From positions 62,001 to 126,000 of the forward strand of contig JAHHHB010000005.1 in assembly GCA_019359545.1 (NCBI GenBank): DNA of 64,000 nucleotides. Direction: 5' to 3'. The position numbers and the translations under genes are program-made. This stretch comes from Desmonostoc geniculatum HA4340-LM1 (GTDB lineage Bacteria; Cyanobacteriota; Cyanobacteriia; Cyanobacteriales; Nostocaceae). Under the pieces are notes generated by a model. That model saw nothing but the letters and a program-made list of their open reading frames with translations, was not told the origin of the DNA and searched no databases. Shown here piece by piece: positions 46,784 to 57,348 of the stretch (the first letter of the stretch is position 1; each line of letters opens with the position of its first letter).

Positions 46784-47540
46784 CACATTTGCCTCAAGTC
46801 TCTCTTATAGGTTCTACCTTAGAGCCATGTTTGGCTTGTAGACAATTTCTAAATATTTTTGCAAAGTTCGTAATATAACTTCATACTTGATTTTTTTTGT
46901 TACATAAAGAAAATTCTGAGATTGCCTTCGATACCAGAAAATATATGTGCCAGTTGCGTCAGTCCTGGTAAGGTCTAAGTTACAGATTTAAACCTGAACT
47001 GAAATCAGCCATTGAATAGTTGTTGCCGACTCGAACTCTCTGGGATAAGTAAATAAGCGATCGCTGATAGCTAATTATTGAGTGTTTACAATTTTTCTGT
47101 TGAGTCTCAACACCAGAATCAACCGTATTACATGGGAAGTTAGAGTTACAACAACCAAGCTTCGAGTCACGGCAAAAATGCCAGCTTGCTCAATCCTTCA
47201 ATCAAAGACCAAGAACGCTCAATGTTGACGTAGGTAAAGCTTTTGCCTAAATGTTTAAGTAATTTACTGATTGCTTCTTCTATAAATAGAGGCTTTGCTC
47301 TAAAGGACAAAAAATATCATAGTGCTTAAAGCCAGGATAATTTTTGTCATCTGTTAAATTCCGGATATTTAGGATATAGGATTTAATTTTTTGCTACTCA
47401 CTGTTAAGTAAATAAATCCATTCAAACCAGGATGTAAAAACGGATTTTTTGATGTTAAATTTTGAGTATTGTCCGAATTTGTTGATTTATATCAACAAAA
47501 CCTTTTATTCTTCGTGGCAATAATTGTTTTAGGAGTGAAC
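46784..47540. other. Long intergenic stretch with decayed gene remnants
   Basis: A degenerate GTTGCGTCAGTCCTGG at 46948 resembles an AGGACTTACGCA MITE end. A minus-strand remnant lies at 47167-47320. The rest is AT-rich; the promoter of the beta-barrel gene should be near 47400-47530. Confidence 0.45.
47167..47320 (-). pseudogene. Remnant of an unidentified, possibly transposase, gene
   Basis: Open minus-strand frame of about 50 codons without start, reading ...FIEEAISKLLKHLGKSFTYV then NIERSWSLIEGLSKLAFLP and a stop. It looks like a protein C-terminus cut off upstream by a stop. Family not identified. Confidence 0.35.
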
Positions 47541-48350
47541 GTGAATACTAGCTTTCTTCGTAAAGGTGTTTTTTGGTTACCAAGTATAGCTACTCTTACA
47601 GTCCTGAGTAGCGGCTTATCTGCTATTGCCCAGACAGTGGATGCGGTAAACACTCAGCCACTAACCGAGTTTCCGGCAGGTGTCGTGTCTGGCAATGAAT
47701 TAAGTACTGAACTGGAGGCTACAGAAACAACTGAGCCATCTACAGTAGCAAATGTAACTAGGATAGATCGGTTGTCCAATGGTGCGACAGAAACCCTCAC
47801 ACCCATTCCAGGGACAGTTGCAACCTCATCTGCAAAGCTGATTTCTGAGCCTGTAGAACCCAATTCTGGGTCAATTTCTCAACCATCTGCTCCCAAAGTG
47901 GCACAATCAGATATCGATCTAGGTACAACTACTCGTGGCGGTAGTAGCTATGTTGGGGTTGCTGGGAATATTGGTTTAAGTGGAGGAGACTCATCTTTAG
48001 GCGATGGCAACTTCGCGGTAATCAGCAAAGTCGGCTTAACAAGTGCTATATCAGTCCGACCATCCGCTATCATTGGCGACAATACCACAGTTTTACTTCC
48101 CGTCACCTATGATTTTTCTTTCAAGCCAGCAGATGTTTTTAGCGAACCGTTAGGCATTGCACCTTACGTAGGAGTGGGTGCAGCCTGGAAAACTGGTGAT
48201 GATTCCCAATTTGCCTTTTTAATATCTGGTGGGGTTGATGTGCCCCTGAGTTCTCAATTTACGGCAACAGCGTCTGTGAATGCAGGATTTTTCGATCAAA
48301 CTGACGTGGGCTTGTTACTAGGTGTTGGTTACAACTTCAATGGCTTTTAA
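47541..48350 (+). CDS. Outer-membrane beta-barrel protein
   Basis: Start is GTG at 47541 with AGGAG 5 nt upstream, giving a signal peptide (LPSIATLTVLSSGLSAIAQ). A Thr/Ser/Glu-rich linker of about 100 residues is followed by an OmpA-like small barrel of about 140 residues with alternating strands (SYVGVAGNIGLSGG, FAVISKVGLTSAISVRPSAI, LGIAPYVGVGAAWKTG, FAFLISGGVDVPLS, ASVNAGFFDQTDVGLLLGVGYNF) and a C-terminal Phe, the usual end of outer-membrane proteins. Function beyond that unknown. Confidence 0.82.
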   Translation: MNTSFLRKGVFWLPSIATLTVLSSGLSAIAQTVDAVNTQPLTEFPAGVVSGNELSTELEATETTEPSTVANVTRIDRLSNGATETLTPIPGTVATSSAKLISEPVEPNSGSISQPSAPKVAQSDIDLGTTTRGGSSYVGVAGNIGLSGGDSSLGDGNFAVISKVGLTSAISVRPSAIIGDNTTVLLPVTYDFSFKPADVFSEPLGIAPYVGVGAAWKTGDDSQFAFLISGGVDVPLSSQFTATASVNAGFFDQTDVGLLLGVGYNFNGF

Positions 48351-48530
48351 GAGTTAGGAGTTAGGAGTTAGGAGTTAATAATTCAGAATTGATAACGAGT
48401 CTAGATCTGATTAGCGTATTCATCGATCGTAAATTCTCCTGATTCTTGAATTATTCTGACTCCAGAATTCAGAATTCTGAATTCTGAATTCTGAATTCTG
48501 ACCTTAACTCCTAACTGTTAACTTTCTACC

Positions 48531-48621
48531 AGGACTTACGCAAACAATAGCCCAAACCCTGATTTTACGGTAGGGGCAATTCATGAATTGCCCCTACGGC
48601 GTGTAGTTTTGCGTAAGTCCT
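48531..48621. mobile_element. 91-bp MITE (AGGACTTACGCA family) with 28-bp palindrome
   Basis: Ends AGGACTTACGCAAA and TTTGCGTAAGTCCT (14 bp, perfect). The inside carries a 28-bp palindrome GTAGGGGCAATTCA/TGAATTGCCCCTAC (48570-48597). It ends 2 bp before the stop codon of the binding-protein gene. Confidence 0.85.
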
Positions 48622-48623
48622 AT

Positions 48624-49892
48624 CTACTTAGGGGTAACTTTATCAATTACCTTAATTTTGCCATCGTCTCCTACCGTCCAGACATCGTAAACACCGATGA
48701 CATCACCGTTCGCATCAACATCTACATTACCGCTGGCTCCTTGGTAGTTAATATCTTTACCTTCTTTGAGCAACTTCAGTCCCTCGCAGACATCGGTAAC
48801 TTCTGTACCAGGGCCGCCAGCAACTTCACGGATGTGCTTGGCTATCCCAGGGCCTTTATTTTCTTTAGCAGCTTGGGCCGCCAATACTAATAAAGCACCA
48901 GCATCCCAAGCTTGGGGAGCAAATTCCCCTGGTGAACTATTTTTTTTCTCTTGCCAAAGCTTTTTTAAAGCGTCTAATGCTTTACCATCAGAACCAGGGA
49001 CTGTGCCGATGGTTCCAGATGCAATGTATTTACCGTCACTACCTTTGCCAACTTGACCAGGAAATTCGTCTGACTTCATACCATCTGTCAGCATTACCTG
49101 CACGCCTTTACTTAGACCTTGCTGATATGCTGACTTGAGCAACAGACTACCTGTTTCTACATAAAAAACTCCAAGAACTGCATCTGGCTTGCCAGCAAAA
49201 GCAGCGGTGGCTTCACTTTCAAAGGTAGTTGCTTTGGGGTCGTAGCGGACAGGATTCTTTTTGTTGACTATGGTTCCCCCCAATTTTTCAAAAGCTTGAA
49301 CAAATGCTTTTTCAAAGCCCACACCATAGTCGTTATTAATTACGACGGTGGATACTCGCTTGAAACCTTTTTTAGTGGCGAGTTGGGCTAAAGCTGGACC
49401 TTGGTAGCTATCAGGGGGGACTGTACGTGCCCAAAAACCTTTGAAGTCGCCTTTTTGTGCCTTTTCAGTAAATACAGGGCTGGTGCTACCTGGTGAAATT
49501 AGCATCACTTGATTTTGAGCAGCAATTGAAACGGCGGCTGTGGAAACACTGCTAGCAAAAGAGCCAACGACGCCTGCAACCTTATCTACTGATGCTAGTT
49601 TAGTCATACCGGCAGCACCAGCTTTCGGGTCTGTTTGGTCGTCTACAGCAACAAGGGTAACAGGTTGGCCATTTACACCACCGCAAGCGTTGACGGTCTC
49701 TACTAACAAGGGAACACTAGCAGCCATTTGCTGTCCAATAGATGCTAAATCGCCTGTTGTTGGCAGCAGGGAACCAATTTTCAGTCCACTAGCTGTAGGG
49801 TTACTTCCATTACCATCTTCACAAGCCCCTAACAGAAACCCACTTGCTAGGGTAATTATACTCAAGGTTAAGGCTGCACTAATTCTTTGCAT
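48624..49892 (-). CDS. Branched-chain/neutral amino-acid-type ABC transporter substrate-binding protein
   Basis: Periplasmic lipoprotein of the LivJ/LivK class, close in style to cyanobacterial NatB. Signal with lipobox LLGACED near residue 24. The mature protein begins LKIGSLLPTTGDLASIGQQM, with TDPKAGAAGMTKL, AGVVGSFASSVSTAAVSIAAQNQVMLISPGSTSP and VINNDYGVGFEKAF typical for type I folds. 422 residues. No permease or ATPase genes adjacent. Likely substrate hydrophobic or neutral amino acids; not certain. Confidence 0.9.
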   Translation of the reverse strand: MQRISAALTLSIITLASGFLLGACEDGNGSNPTASGLKIGSLLPTTGDLASIGQQMAASVPLLVETVNACGGVNGQPVTLVAVDDQTDPKAGAAGMTKLASVDKVAGVVGSFASSVSTAAVSIAAQNQVMLISPGSTSPVFTEKAQKGDFKGFWARTVPPDSYQGPALAQLATKKGFKRVSTVVINNDYGVGFEKAFVQAFEKLGGTIVNKKNPVRYDPKATTFESEATAAFAGKPDAVLGVFYVETGSLLLKSAYQQGLSKGVQVMLTDGMKSDEFPGQVGKGSDGKYIASGTIGTVPGSDGKALDALKKLWQEKKNSSPGEFAPQAWDAGALLVLAAQAAKENKGPGIAKHIREVAGGPGTEVTDVCEGLKLLKEGKDINYQGASGNVDVDANGDVIGVYDVWTVGDDGKIKVIDKVTPK

Positions 49893-50088
49893 AAGTTACT
49901 TTCACTCCTCAATATATTTAGGAGCCTAAAAGTAATATTCAAACTACATTTGCAAGTTAGTTTGATTTTATCAGGACTCCAAAGGATAAATCATATCATC
50001 CCTCTGAAGAAGTAAAAGTCCTTACTCTTAAGTGCGAGTATTTTTTGCACACAACATGGTGCGATATCTATGTCAAAGTCTGAAAAAC

Positions 50089-50179
50089 GGAGAGGGAGGG
50101 ATTCGAACCCTCGGTACGGAGTTGCCTGCCGTACAACAGATTAGCAATCTGCCGCTTTCGACCACTCAGCCACCTCTCC
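50089..50179 (-). tRNA. trnS: tRNA-Ser (GCT)
   Basis: Complete class II tRNA: acceptor GGAGAGG/CCTCTCC, anticodon arm CAGAT-TGCTAAT-CTG with anticodon GCT, long variable arm, T-arm GGGTTCGAATCCC. Well formed, in contrast to the second Ser-GCT in the array at 58950. Confidence 0.95.
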
Positions 50180-50219
50180 TGGGTCACGAATAATAAGGTT
50201 AGCAGATTTATTTGGGGGA

Positions 50220-50372
50220 GTCAATAGTCATTTGTCCTTTGTTGTTTGTCATTTGTCCTTCTTCTTCAACTAATGACTAATGACCAATGACCAATGACTA
50301 ATTTTGTCATTTGTCATTCGTCCTTTTTCTTCAACTAATGACCAATGACCAATGACTAATGACCAATGACTA
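50220..50372. repeat. AATGACC/AGTCATT heptamer arrays
   Basis: Two rounds of GTCATTTGTCCTT and AATGACTAATGACCAATGAC units between tRNA-Ser and crtB. Confidence 0.75.
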
Positions 50373-50377
50373 ATTTC

Positions 50378-52733
<2,356 letters not shown>

Positions 52734-53243
52734 TTAACCCTACTGCCCTTCAATATTTCTTAATGGTTTTGCCGTTTTCATTATACGTTGCAATCCGTTA
52801 CATTTAGTAGTCGTTGTGCGATCGCTTTCCCAAAAAACTTGTTTCAAAGGGAATTTTGCCTAACACACACCCATCAAGACAACCATTGTTGACAATGGCT
52901 TTGCAGCCTTGATTTCATCTAAATTTAGACTACCAGATGTAGAGAAACAAAATTCATTACCTTTGACTAAAAAAACTACTTATTAACTGTTGTCTCAAAG
53001 TAGTTGATTTCTTTGGTAATCCGTGTATTTGCTCTCAGGAAATATTTGCGGCATTGCTGAAGACTCCTAATTCATTTCCAGGTTACTTTCCTGAAAATGA
53101 TGCTTAAGTAAAAATAAATACTTTATTTGTTTGTAATTAAGTATTTTAACTATTGTAATTGAGTTGCACCTGTGAGATGTAAAATTCAATGGAAAGCTAT
53201 TAACAGCTCGACTTGAGGATTAGTCGCGATCGCACAATTTAAA
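52734..53243. other. Intergenic stretch upstream of crtP
   Basis: AT-rich, no supported ORF. The crtP promoter should lie near 52740-52850. One HIP1-like octamer at 52818. Nothing else recognised. Confidence 0.4.
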
Positions 53244-54191
53244 CTAAATACATTTCAGTAGAGAAGGCGATCGTAAATCGTGCTGCATCCCATAGTCAGT
53301 TCTAGCAAATTCTATTTGCAATATTAAACGGTCTTGATGACTAGGAGTAATTCCCTTATGGAAAGAAAGTGGATCTTCCACAAATCCAAAACCAGCTTTG
53401 CCGCAAATCTTCACTAAAGATTCGGAACCATAATAATCGATGATATCTTGGTCTGTTTCCCGTTTGCGTAGCCAAAGATGTGACCATTTTTTCTTCTTAT
53501 GACTACCACGAACACAAACATGAGGTCCACTGCGATCATCCACATCAGTTAAATAGAAAAAAAACTTCAAAAAACGATAATCGTCTATATCATAGTGAAA
53601 CAATTGAGCAGCTTGACTTTGCTGATAAAATGTTGTTTGTCCGGAAAAGCTCCACCACATCAAATTCCCTTGATGTATTGGTTCAGCATCCAAAAATGCA
53701 GCAGCTATTGCCAATAATTTTGGATCATTTTGGAGTTTTTTGATAGCAGGGCAAAACAAAGCTGTATTAAAATAACTTCCAATGATAAACTGCTTTCCTG
53801 ACTTAGTTTGGGCTTGTTCTTTTTGATGGTAATGGAAACCCATATCTGGTTTTCTATTACCATAACAAGCTGTTGAATGAGCAAATTCGATGATTTCTTT
53901 AACAATGTCTTCAGGCAGATGAATCCCCAAATGTAAACCTTCAGTTTTAAGATGGTTAACAACTTCATCTACATTGACATCTGTAAAACAAGAATTGCTC
54001 TGATTAAAATCTAATTTAGCTGAACGCTTTAAGAAATAAATCATGATAGCTCGCCCAATTTTAAATCGAGCAATTTTACGCATCAAAAGCCATCTAGGAT
54101 TTTTAATCAATCCTTTGTAATTTTCGTAACAAATATTATAAATTTTGGAAATAATTCTATCTAAACAGTTATTAAATAAGCTTATTGACAT
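53244..54191 (-). CDS. Phytanoyl-CoA dioxygenase-like Fe(II)/2-oxoglutarate oxygenase
   Basis: Putative 2-oxoglutarate-dependent hydroxylase of the PhyH family, cytosolic. The iron motif H-x-D is in LFHYDIDDYRFLKFFFYLTD (His-Tyr-Asp) near residue 199; the distal His is in DPLSFHKGITPSHQDRLILQ near 275 with the 2-oxoglutarate Arg about 10 residues later. 315 residues, with an about 60-residue N-terminal extension. AT-rich codon use compared with neighbours. Substrate unknown; such genes often belong to natural product paths, but none is adjacent. Confidence 0.83.
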   Translation of the reverse strand: MSISLFNNCLDRIISKIYNICYENYKGLIKNPRWLLMRKIARFKIGRAIMIYFLKRSAKLDFNQSNSCFTDVNVDEVVNHLKTEGLHLGIHLPEDIVKEIIEFAHSTACYGNRKPDMGFHYHQKEQAQTKSGKQFIIGSYFNTALFCPAIKKLQNDPKLLAIAAAFLDAEPIHQGNLMWWSFSGQTTFYQQSQAAQLFHYDIDDYRFLKFFFYLTDVDDRSGPHVCVRGSHKKKKWSHLWLRKRETDQDIIDYYGSESLVKICGKAGFGFVEDPLSFHKGITPSHQDRLILQIEFARTDYGMQHDLRSPSLLKCI

Positions 54192-54624
54192 AAATCTCCT
54201 GGGATGAAAACAGCAGGATGCAATGCCTGTAGCAAGACACTCTTGGGTCTCAGCAAAAATGCTTTTGCCGAAAAACCGATCTAGACTTACGTAAGTAATG
54301 CCATGTAACTGGTATCTTAATTCTTAAAAATGAATAACGATATTTACTGAAAGATATATTTACTGTTTCTTTTTATAAGTCACTCTTTTTTTAAAGAGTT
54401 ACTGAAAGTTTGAAGGAAATTGAGCATTGGGAGTGCTGTATATGGATAGCAGGGAGTTTAGCTTGTGAGAAGTTAGGAGTTAGGAGTTAAGAATTATTCT
54501 CCCCTGTGCCCCTCATCCCCCTCATCTCCTCCACTCCCCACTCCTGATAAAGGTATAGGATTAGAGTTGATATTTTGAAGTTGAGTATCCCAGTTGTTTG
54601 CTACACAACTATAGGTAAAGAATT
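54192..54624. other. Intergenic stretch with composite repeat
   Basis: Contains a CTTACGTAAG sequence at about 54288, and a composite repeat GTTAGGAGTTAGGAG - AATTATTCTCCCC - CCCCTCATCCCCCTCATC at 54470-54545, the same layout as the inserts in the trpE/pabB-like gene. No gene. Confidence 0.5.
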
Positions 54625-55713
54625 ATGGCACGATCGCAAGAGCTAAACCGCTTTGGACATCACCTAATTCTAGGTATTTCTAGTAGTACATTAAGTGATG
54701 ACGATAAACGCGCACTCAGTGAATTAAAGCCGATTGGGGTGATATTTTTTGCTAAGAACTTTCTAGATGGCGCTCCATATAAGGTTTGGCTGGAAAAATT
54801 CCAGCATTTAAACAACCAGATACGAGAATATACTGAACGTGATTCGATGTTTGTGACTTTGGATCACGAAGGAGGTCGTGTTGTTCGGACACCACCGCCG
54901 ATTACGCGATTTCCTGAAGCGTTATTGTTGCGATCGCACGCCTACGAAGTAGCAAAAGCCACAGCCGTGGAACTAAAATCACTAGGAATAAATTTATCTT
55001 GGGCACCCGTAGCAGATATTTTTTCCCATCCCAATAATCCTGTAATTGGGTCTCGTGCCTTTGGTAACACTCCCGAAACTGCTGCTCAAGGTGCCCGTGA
55101 CTACTACCTTGGACTTCGAGATTCAGGAATTATCGGATGTGCCAAGCATTTCCCCGGACATGGAGACACTAGCCAAGATTCTCACATCGAGCTACCAACA
55201 CTCAATTTGACCTTAGAAGAACTGCGACTTCGAGAACTGATACCTTTTAAAGCTCTCATCGAAGTGCAGATTCCTCTAGTTATGACTGCCCATATCTTAT
55301 TTCCCAGAATAGATCCTGATGTGCCAGCAACCCTTTCCCGTCCTATTCTCAAAAATATACTTAGGGACGAACTTGGCTTTGAGGGAGTGGTTGTTTCTGA
55401 CGACTTAGATATGAAAGCGATTTCAGATATGTTTATTCAAGCTGGTACTGTGGCGCGGTCATTTAATGCAGGCTGCGACCTGTTTATTGTTTCACGTAAT
55501 ATTAATTCATCATCTATTGAAAAAACTTATCGGATTGCTGAAGATTTTATCGATTCTCTGAGTAACGGTAGCTTAGATGAAGCAGTTGTGGAAGCAGCTA
55601 GAGAAAGAATTGAGAAACTACTAGCAGTAACACCGCAATATACCGTCCAGGCTTTGGATAAAGATATCTTATTGCAACATGCTCAACTGGCGATCGCTAG
55701 TTCCTATTCATAA
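54625..55713 (+). CDS. nagZ: Beta-N-acetylhexosaminidase, glycoside hydrolase family 3
   Basis: Cuts N-acetylglucosamine from peptidoglycan fragments during wall recycling. 362 residues. LDHEGGRVVRTPPPITRFPEA near residue 80, WAPVADIFSHPNNPVIGSRAFG near 130, and the catalytic loop KHFPGHGDTSQDSH near 176 (Asp/His dyad) define the NagZ type. The nucleophile Asp lies in VVSDDLDMKAI near 258. No signal peptide is seen, so cytoplasmic. It converges with the tRNA array. Confidence 0.94.
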   Translation: MARSQELNRFGHHLILGISSSTLSDDDKRALSELKPIGVIFFAKNFLDGAPYKVWLEKFQHLNNQIREYTERDSMFVTLDHEGGRVVRTPPPITRFPEALLLRSHAYEVAKATAVELKSLGINLSWAPVADIFSHPNNPVIGSRAFGNTPETAAQGARDYYLGLRDSGIIGCAKHFPGHGDTSQDSHIELPTLNLTLEELRLRELIPFKALIEVQIPLVMTAHILFPRIDPDVPATLSRPILKNILRDELGFEGVVVSDDLDMKAISDMFIQAGTVARSFNAGCDLFIVSRNINSSSIEKTYRIAEDFIDSLSNGSLDEAVVEAARERIEKLLAVTPQYTVQALDKDILLQHAQLAIASSYS

Positions 55714-55815
55714 TCTAACGTGCATTCAAGTTGTATATTACCAATTGCCAAAAGGCTAGCTAGGATTGCATTTCTTAATTTTGAATTTTGAATTTTGAAT
55801 TTTGAATTACTTAAT

Positions 55816-55885
55816 GGGTGGTATAGGGGTCGAACCTATTTCTGCGGGTTAAAAGCCCGCTGCACAGCCGGTATGCCAACCACCC
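55816..55885 (-). tRNA. trnK: tRNA-Lys (TTT), unusual D-arm
   Basis: Acceptor GGGTGGT/ACCACCC, anticodon arm GCGGG-CTTTTAA-CCCGC (TTT), T-arm TAGG-TTCGACC-CCTA. Only about 70 nt because the D-arm is short and lacks the usual AGCTCAG-GG sequence. Last tRNA of the array. Confidence 0.85.
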
Positions 55886-55940
55886 TAGTTAATTTGAATA
55901 AAAAATGAGCAAGTGCGATAACACCAAACTTAGATATAAA

Positions 55941-56012
55941 TCCACCAGGGAGGTACTGCCCCTCCTATTTCTGTGTTATCAGCACAGCGCCTCGCTTTTC
56001 GGCTCCAGGTGG
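55941..56012 (-). tRNA. tRNA-Ile-like (GAT), atypical T-loop
   Basis: Anticodon arm CTGTG-CTGATAA-CACAG is perfect with anticodon GAT. Acceptor TCCACC/GGTGGA pairs. The T-arm GGAGG-GGCAGTA-CCTCC folds but its loop lacks TTCRA. Probably diverged or non-functional. Confidence 0.6.
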
Positions 56013-56018
56013 AAAAGA

Positions 56019-56100
56019 GGAAGATGGAGGAATCGAACCCCTACAGTTGCCCGTACTCCAAGGTTCAAGCTTGGTTGCCGTCCATTCAGCAGCATCTTCC
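56019..56100 (-). tRNA. trnS: tRNA-Ser (TGA)
   Basis: Acceptor GGAAGAT/ATCTTCC, anticodon arm CCAAG-CTTGAAC-CTTGG (TGA), variable arm of about 14 nt, T-arm with GGTTCGATTCC. 82 nt, class II. Confidence 0.85.
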
Positions 56101-56107
56101 ATTCAGG

Positions 56108-56182
56108 GGCGTCTGACGGGATTTGAACCCGCTCTGACTGGTTCCACAAAAGGGCGCCTCGACCACTTTGGCTTCAGACACC
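56108..56182 (-). tRNA. tRNA-His-like (GTG), weak anticodon stem
   Basis: The acceptor has 8 base pairs (GGTGTCTG/CAGACGCC), i.e. the extra G-1:C73 pair that marks tRNA-His. The anticodon loop TTGTGGA gives GTG with U33, but the stem (CCCTT/ACCAG) hardly pairs. T-arm GCGGG-TTCAAAT-CCCGT is good. Confidence 0.65.
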
Positions 56183-56188
56183 ATCAGT

Positions 56189-56261
56189 GGAATCAATGGG
56201 ATTTGAACCCATAACCTCCTGCTTGCAAGGCAGGCGCTCTATCCATTTGAGCTATGACCCC
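56189..56261 (-). tRNA. trnA: tRNA-Ala (TGC)
   Basis: Acceptor GGGGTCA/TGATTCC, D-arm AGCTC...GAGC, anticodon arm CTGC-CTTGCAA-GCAG (TGC), T-arm ATGGG-TTCAAAT-CCCAT. Well formed. Confidence 0.92.
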
Positions 56262-56346
56262 ATTCAACAAGTCAAAAGTCAAAAGTCAAAAGAAGAATTT
56301 AATTATTTCTCTTACTTTTTACTTTGTTCTTTTTACTTATTTAGGC

Positions 56347-56419
56347 GGGAGTGGTAGGACTTAAACCCACAACCTTCAAGGTAGAAACTTGAAGCTCTAT
56401 TCCATTGAGCTACACTCCC
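56347..56419 (-). tRNA. trnR: tRNA-Arg (TCT)
   Basis: Acceptor GGGAGTG/CCACTCCC region, anticodon arm TCAAG-TTTCTAC-CTTGA (TCT), T-arm GTGGG-TTTAAGT-CCTAC. 73 nt. Confidence 0.88.
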
Positions 56420-56429
56420 AATATTTGGT

Positions 56430-56501
56430 AGTCCTGGCAGGATTTGAACCCGCAACCTCTTGCTTGTAAGGCACTTGCTCTACCGTTGAAGCTACAGGAC
56501 T
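56430..56501 (-). tRNA. trnV: tRNA-Val (TAC)
   Basis: Acceptor AGTCCTG/CAGGACT, anticodon loop CTTACAA (TAC); the anticodon stem AGTGC/GCAAG has two mismatches. T-arm GCGGG-TTCAAAT-CCTGC. 72 nt. Confidence 0.82.
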
Positions 56502-56507
56502 ACGCAA

Positions 56508-56578
56508 GCGAGTGGAGGGACTTGAACCCACGCACTGAGTATGGCGCACTCAGATGCTACCGATTACATCACACCCGC
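56508..56578 (-). tRNA. trnG: tRNA-Gly (GCC), C33 instead of U33
   Basis: Acceptor GCGGGTG/CACTCGC, anticodon arm TGAGT-GCGCCAT-ACTCA gives GCC but position 33 is C, whereas U33 is nearly universal. T-arm GTGGG-TTCAAGT-CCCTC. 71 nt. Confidence 0.78.
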
Positions 56579-56588
56579 AAGTTTCAGA

Positions 56589-56658
56589 GCGGACGGCGAG
56601 ATTTGAACTCGCACGAAGACGGTGGAAACGTCTCATGCTGCCGTTACATCAGACCCGC
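56589..56658 (-). tRNA. trnG: tRNA-Gly (TCC)
   Basis: Acceptor GCGGGTC/GTCCGC, anticodon arm AGACG-TTTCCAC-CGTCT (TCC), T-arm GCGAG-TTCAAAT-CTCGC. 70 nt. Confidence 0.88.
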
Positions 56659-56663
56659 ATCAA

Positions 56664-56735
56664 GCTGGTGACAGGAATTGAACCTGCAACCTACTGATTA
56701 CAAGTCAGTTGCTCTGCCAATTGAGCTACACCAGC
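56664..56735 (-). tRNA. trnT: tRNA-Thr (TGT)
   Basis: Acceptor GCTGGTG/CACCAGC, D-arm AGCTC...GAGC, anticodon arm CTGA-CTTGTAA-TCAG (TGT), T-arm GCAGG-TTCAATT-CCTGT. Well formed. Confidence 0.93.
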
Positions 56736-56747
56736 ACTAATTTTGGT

Positions 56748-56820
56748 GACGGGGGCAGGAGTCGAACCTGCCGATGTTCAGGTTATGAGCCTGACGAGCC
56801 ACCGTTGCTCTATCCCCGCA
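56748..56820 (-). tRNA. tRNA-Met (CAT), initiator-like
   Basis: Body GCGGGGATAGAGCAACGGTG resembles initiator tRNA. Position 1 (T) and 72 (C) do not pair, as in initiators. Anticodon arm TCAGG-CTCATAA-CCTGA (CAT), with two instead of three G:C pairs at 29-31. CCA is encoded. Confidence 0.82.
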
Positions 56821-56831
56821 TATTCACCAAT

Positions 56832-56903
56832 ACCCCTGACTGGATTTGAACCAGCAACCTCTTCGTTCTAGGCGAAGCGCCTCTTCCGTTGGGCTACAAG
56901 GGC
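56832..56903 (-). tRNA. tRNA-Leu-like (TAG), short variable arm, C33
   Basis: Acceptor GCCCTTG/CAGGGGT, anticodon arm CTTCG-CCTAGAA-CGAAG; read as TAG with C at position 33. The variable region is only about 5 nt, not the long arm expected for leucine tRNA. T-arm GCTGG-TTCAAAT-CCAGT. Confidence 0.65.
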
Positions 56904-56908
56904 AAAGT

Positions 56909-56995
56909 CTGAGTGGCAGGGATTCTAGACGCCCTAGCGGCTTCCCGTAGGGTACCTGCGACCTCGAGTTCCCGAAACTCCCGCGCCCCACCCAG
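56909..56995 (-). pseudogene. tRNA-Pro (CGG), lacking D-arm and split by a dispersed repeat
   Basis: Acceptor CTGGGTG/CACTCAG, anticodon loop TTCGGGA (CGG). Between acceptor and anticodon stem only GGCGC remains, so the D-arm is gone. A 28-bp repeat (56926-56953) interrupts the T-loop. Almost certainly not functional. Confidence 0.72.
56926..56953. mobile_element. Small dispersed repeat in tRNA-Pro T-loop
   Basis: TAGACGCCCTAGCGGCTTCC followed by CGTAGGGT, placed between GATTC and ACCTGC of the T-arm. Shares TAGACGC...GCGGCTTCCCG...AGGGT with the inserts at 57102 and 59476. Confidence 0.8.
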
Positions 56996-57001
56996 ATATT
57001 T

Positions 57002-57079
<78 letters not shown>

Positions 57080-57084
57080 TTAGT

Positions 57085-57183
57085 ACCCCTGACAGGATTT
57101 GTAGACGCGAAGCGGCTTCCCGAAGGGTACCTGCAAAATCTGGACTCTGATTCCAGCACGTATGCCAGTTCCGTCACAGGGGC
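57085..57183 (-). tRNA. tRNA-Leu (CAG) with dispersed repeat in the T-loop
   Basis: Acceptor GCCCCTG/CAGGGGT, anticodon arm CTGGA-ATCAGAG-TCCAG (CAG). All arms are sound except that a 27-bp repeat (57102-57128) replaces the middle of the T-loop. The repeat would have to be tolerated as a T-loop extension or removed for function. Confidence 0.75.
57102..57128. mobile_element. Small dispersed repeat in tRNA-Leu(CAG) T-loop
   Basis: TAGACGCGAAGCGGCTTCCC followed by GAAGGGT, between GATTTG and ACCTGC. GAAGC/GCTTC and ACGC/GCG parts can fold. Confidence 0.85.
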
Positions 57184-57187
57184 ATAT

Positions 57188-57259
57188 CGGGATGGCAGGA
57201 CTCGAACCTGCGACTCCATGCTCCCAAAGCATGGCTTCTCGCCGCTGAATTACATCCCG
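57188..57259 (-). tRNA. trnP: tRNA-Pro (TGG)
   Basis: Acceptor CGGGATG/CATCCCG, anticodon arm CATGC-TTTGGGA-GCATG (TGG), T-arm GCAGG-TTCGAGT-CCTGC. Well formed. Confidence 0.93.
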
Positions 57260-57264
57260 TTGGT

Positions 57265-57338
57265 ACTCCTGGTGGGAGTCGAACCCACAACAAAACAGAT
57301 TTTAAGTCTGCCACCTCTTCCAATTGGGCTACAGGAGC
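57265..57338 (-). tRNA. trnL: tRNA-Leu (TAA), intron-less, short variable arm
   Basis: Acceptor GCTCCTG/CAGGAGT, anticodon arm CAGA-CTTAAAA-TCTG (TAA), T-arm GTGGG-TTCGACT-CCCAC, encoded CCA. It lacks the group I intron that is frequent in cyanobacterial tRNA-Leu(UAA) and lacks the long variable arm. Confidence 0.85.
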
Positions 57339-57348
57339 AAATTTTGGT

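Noticed and set aside
57265-57338. Group I intron in tRNA-Leu(TAA)
   Set aside because: The tRNA is continuous; the anticodon loop is uninterrupted.
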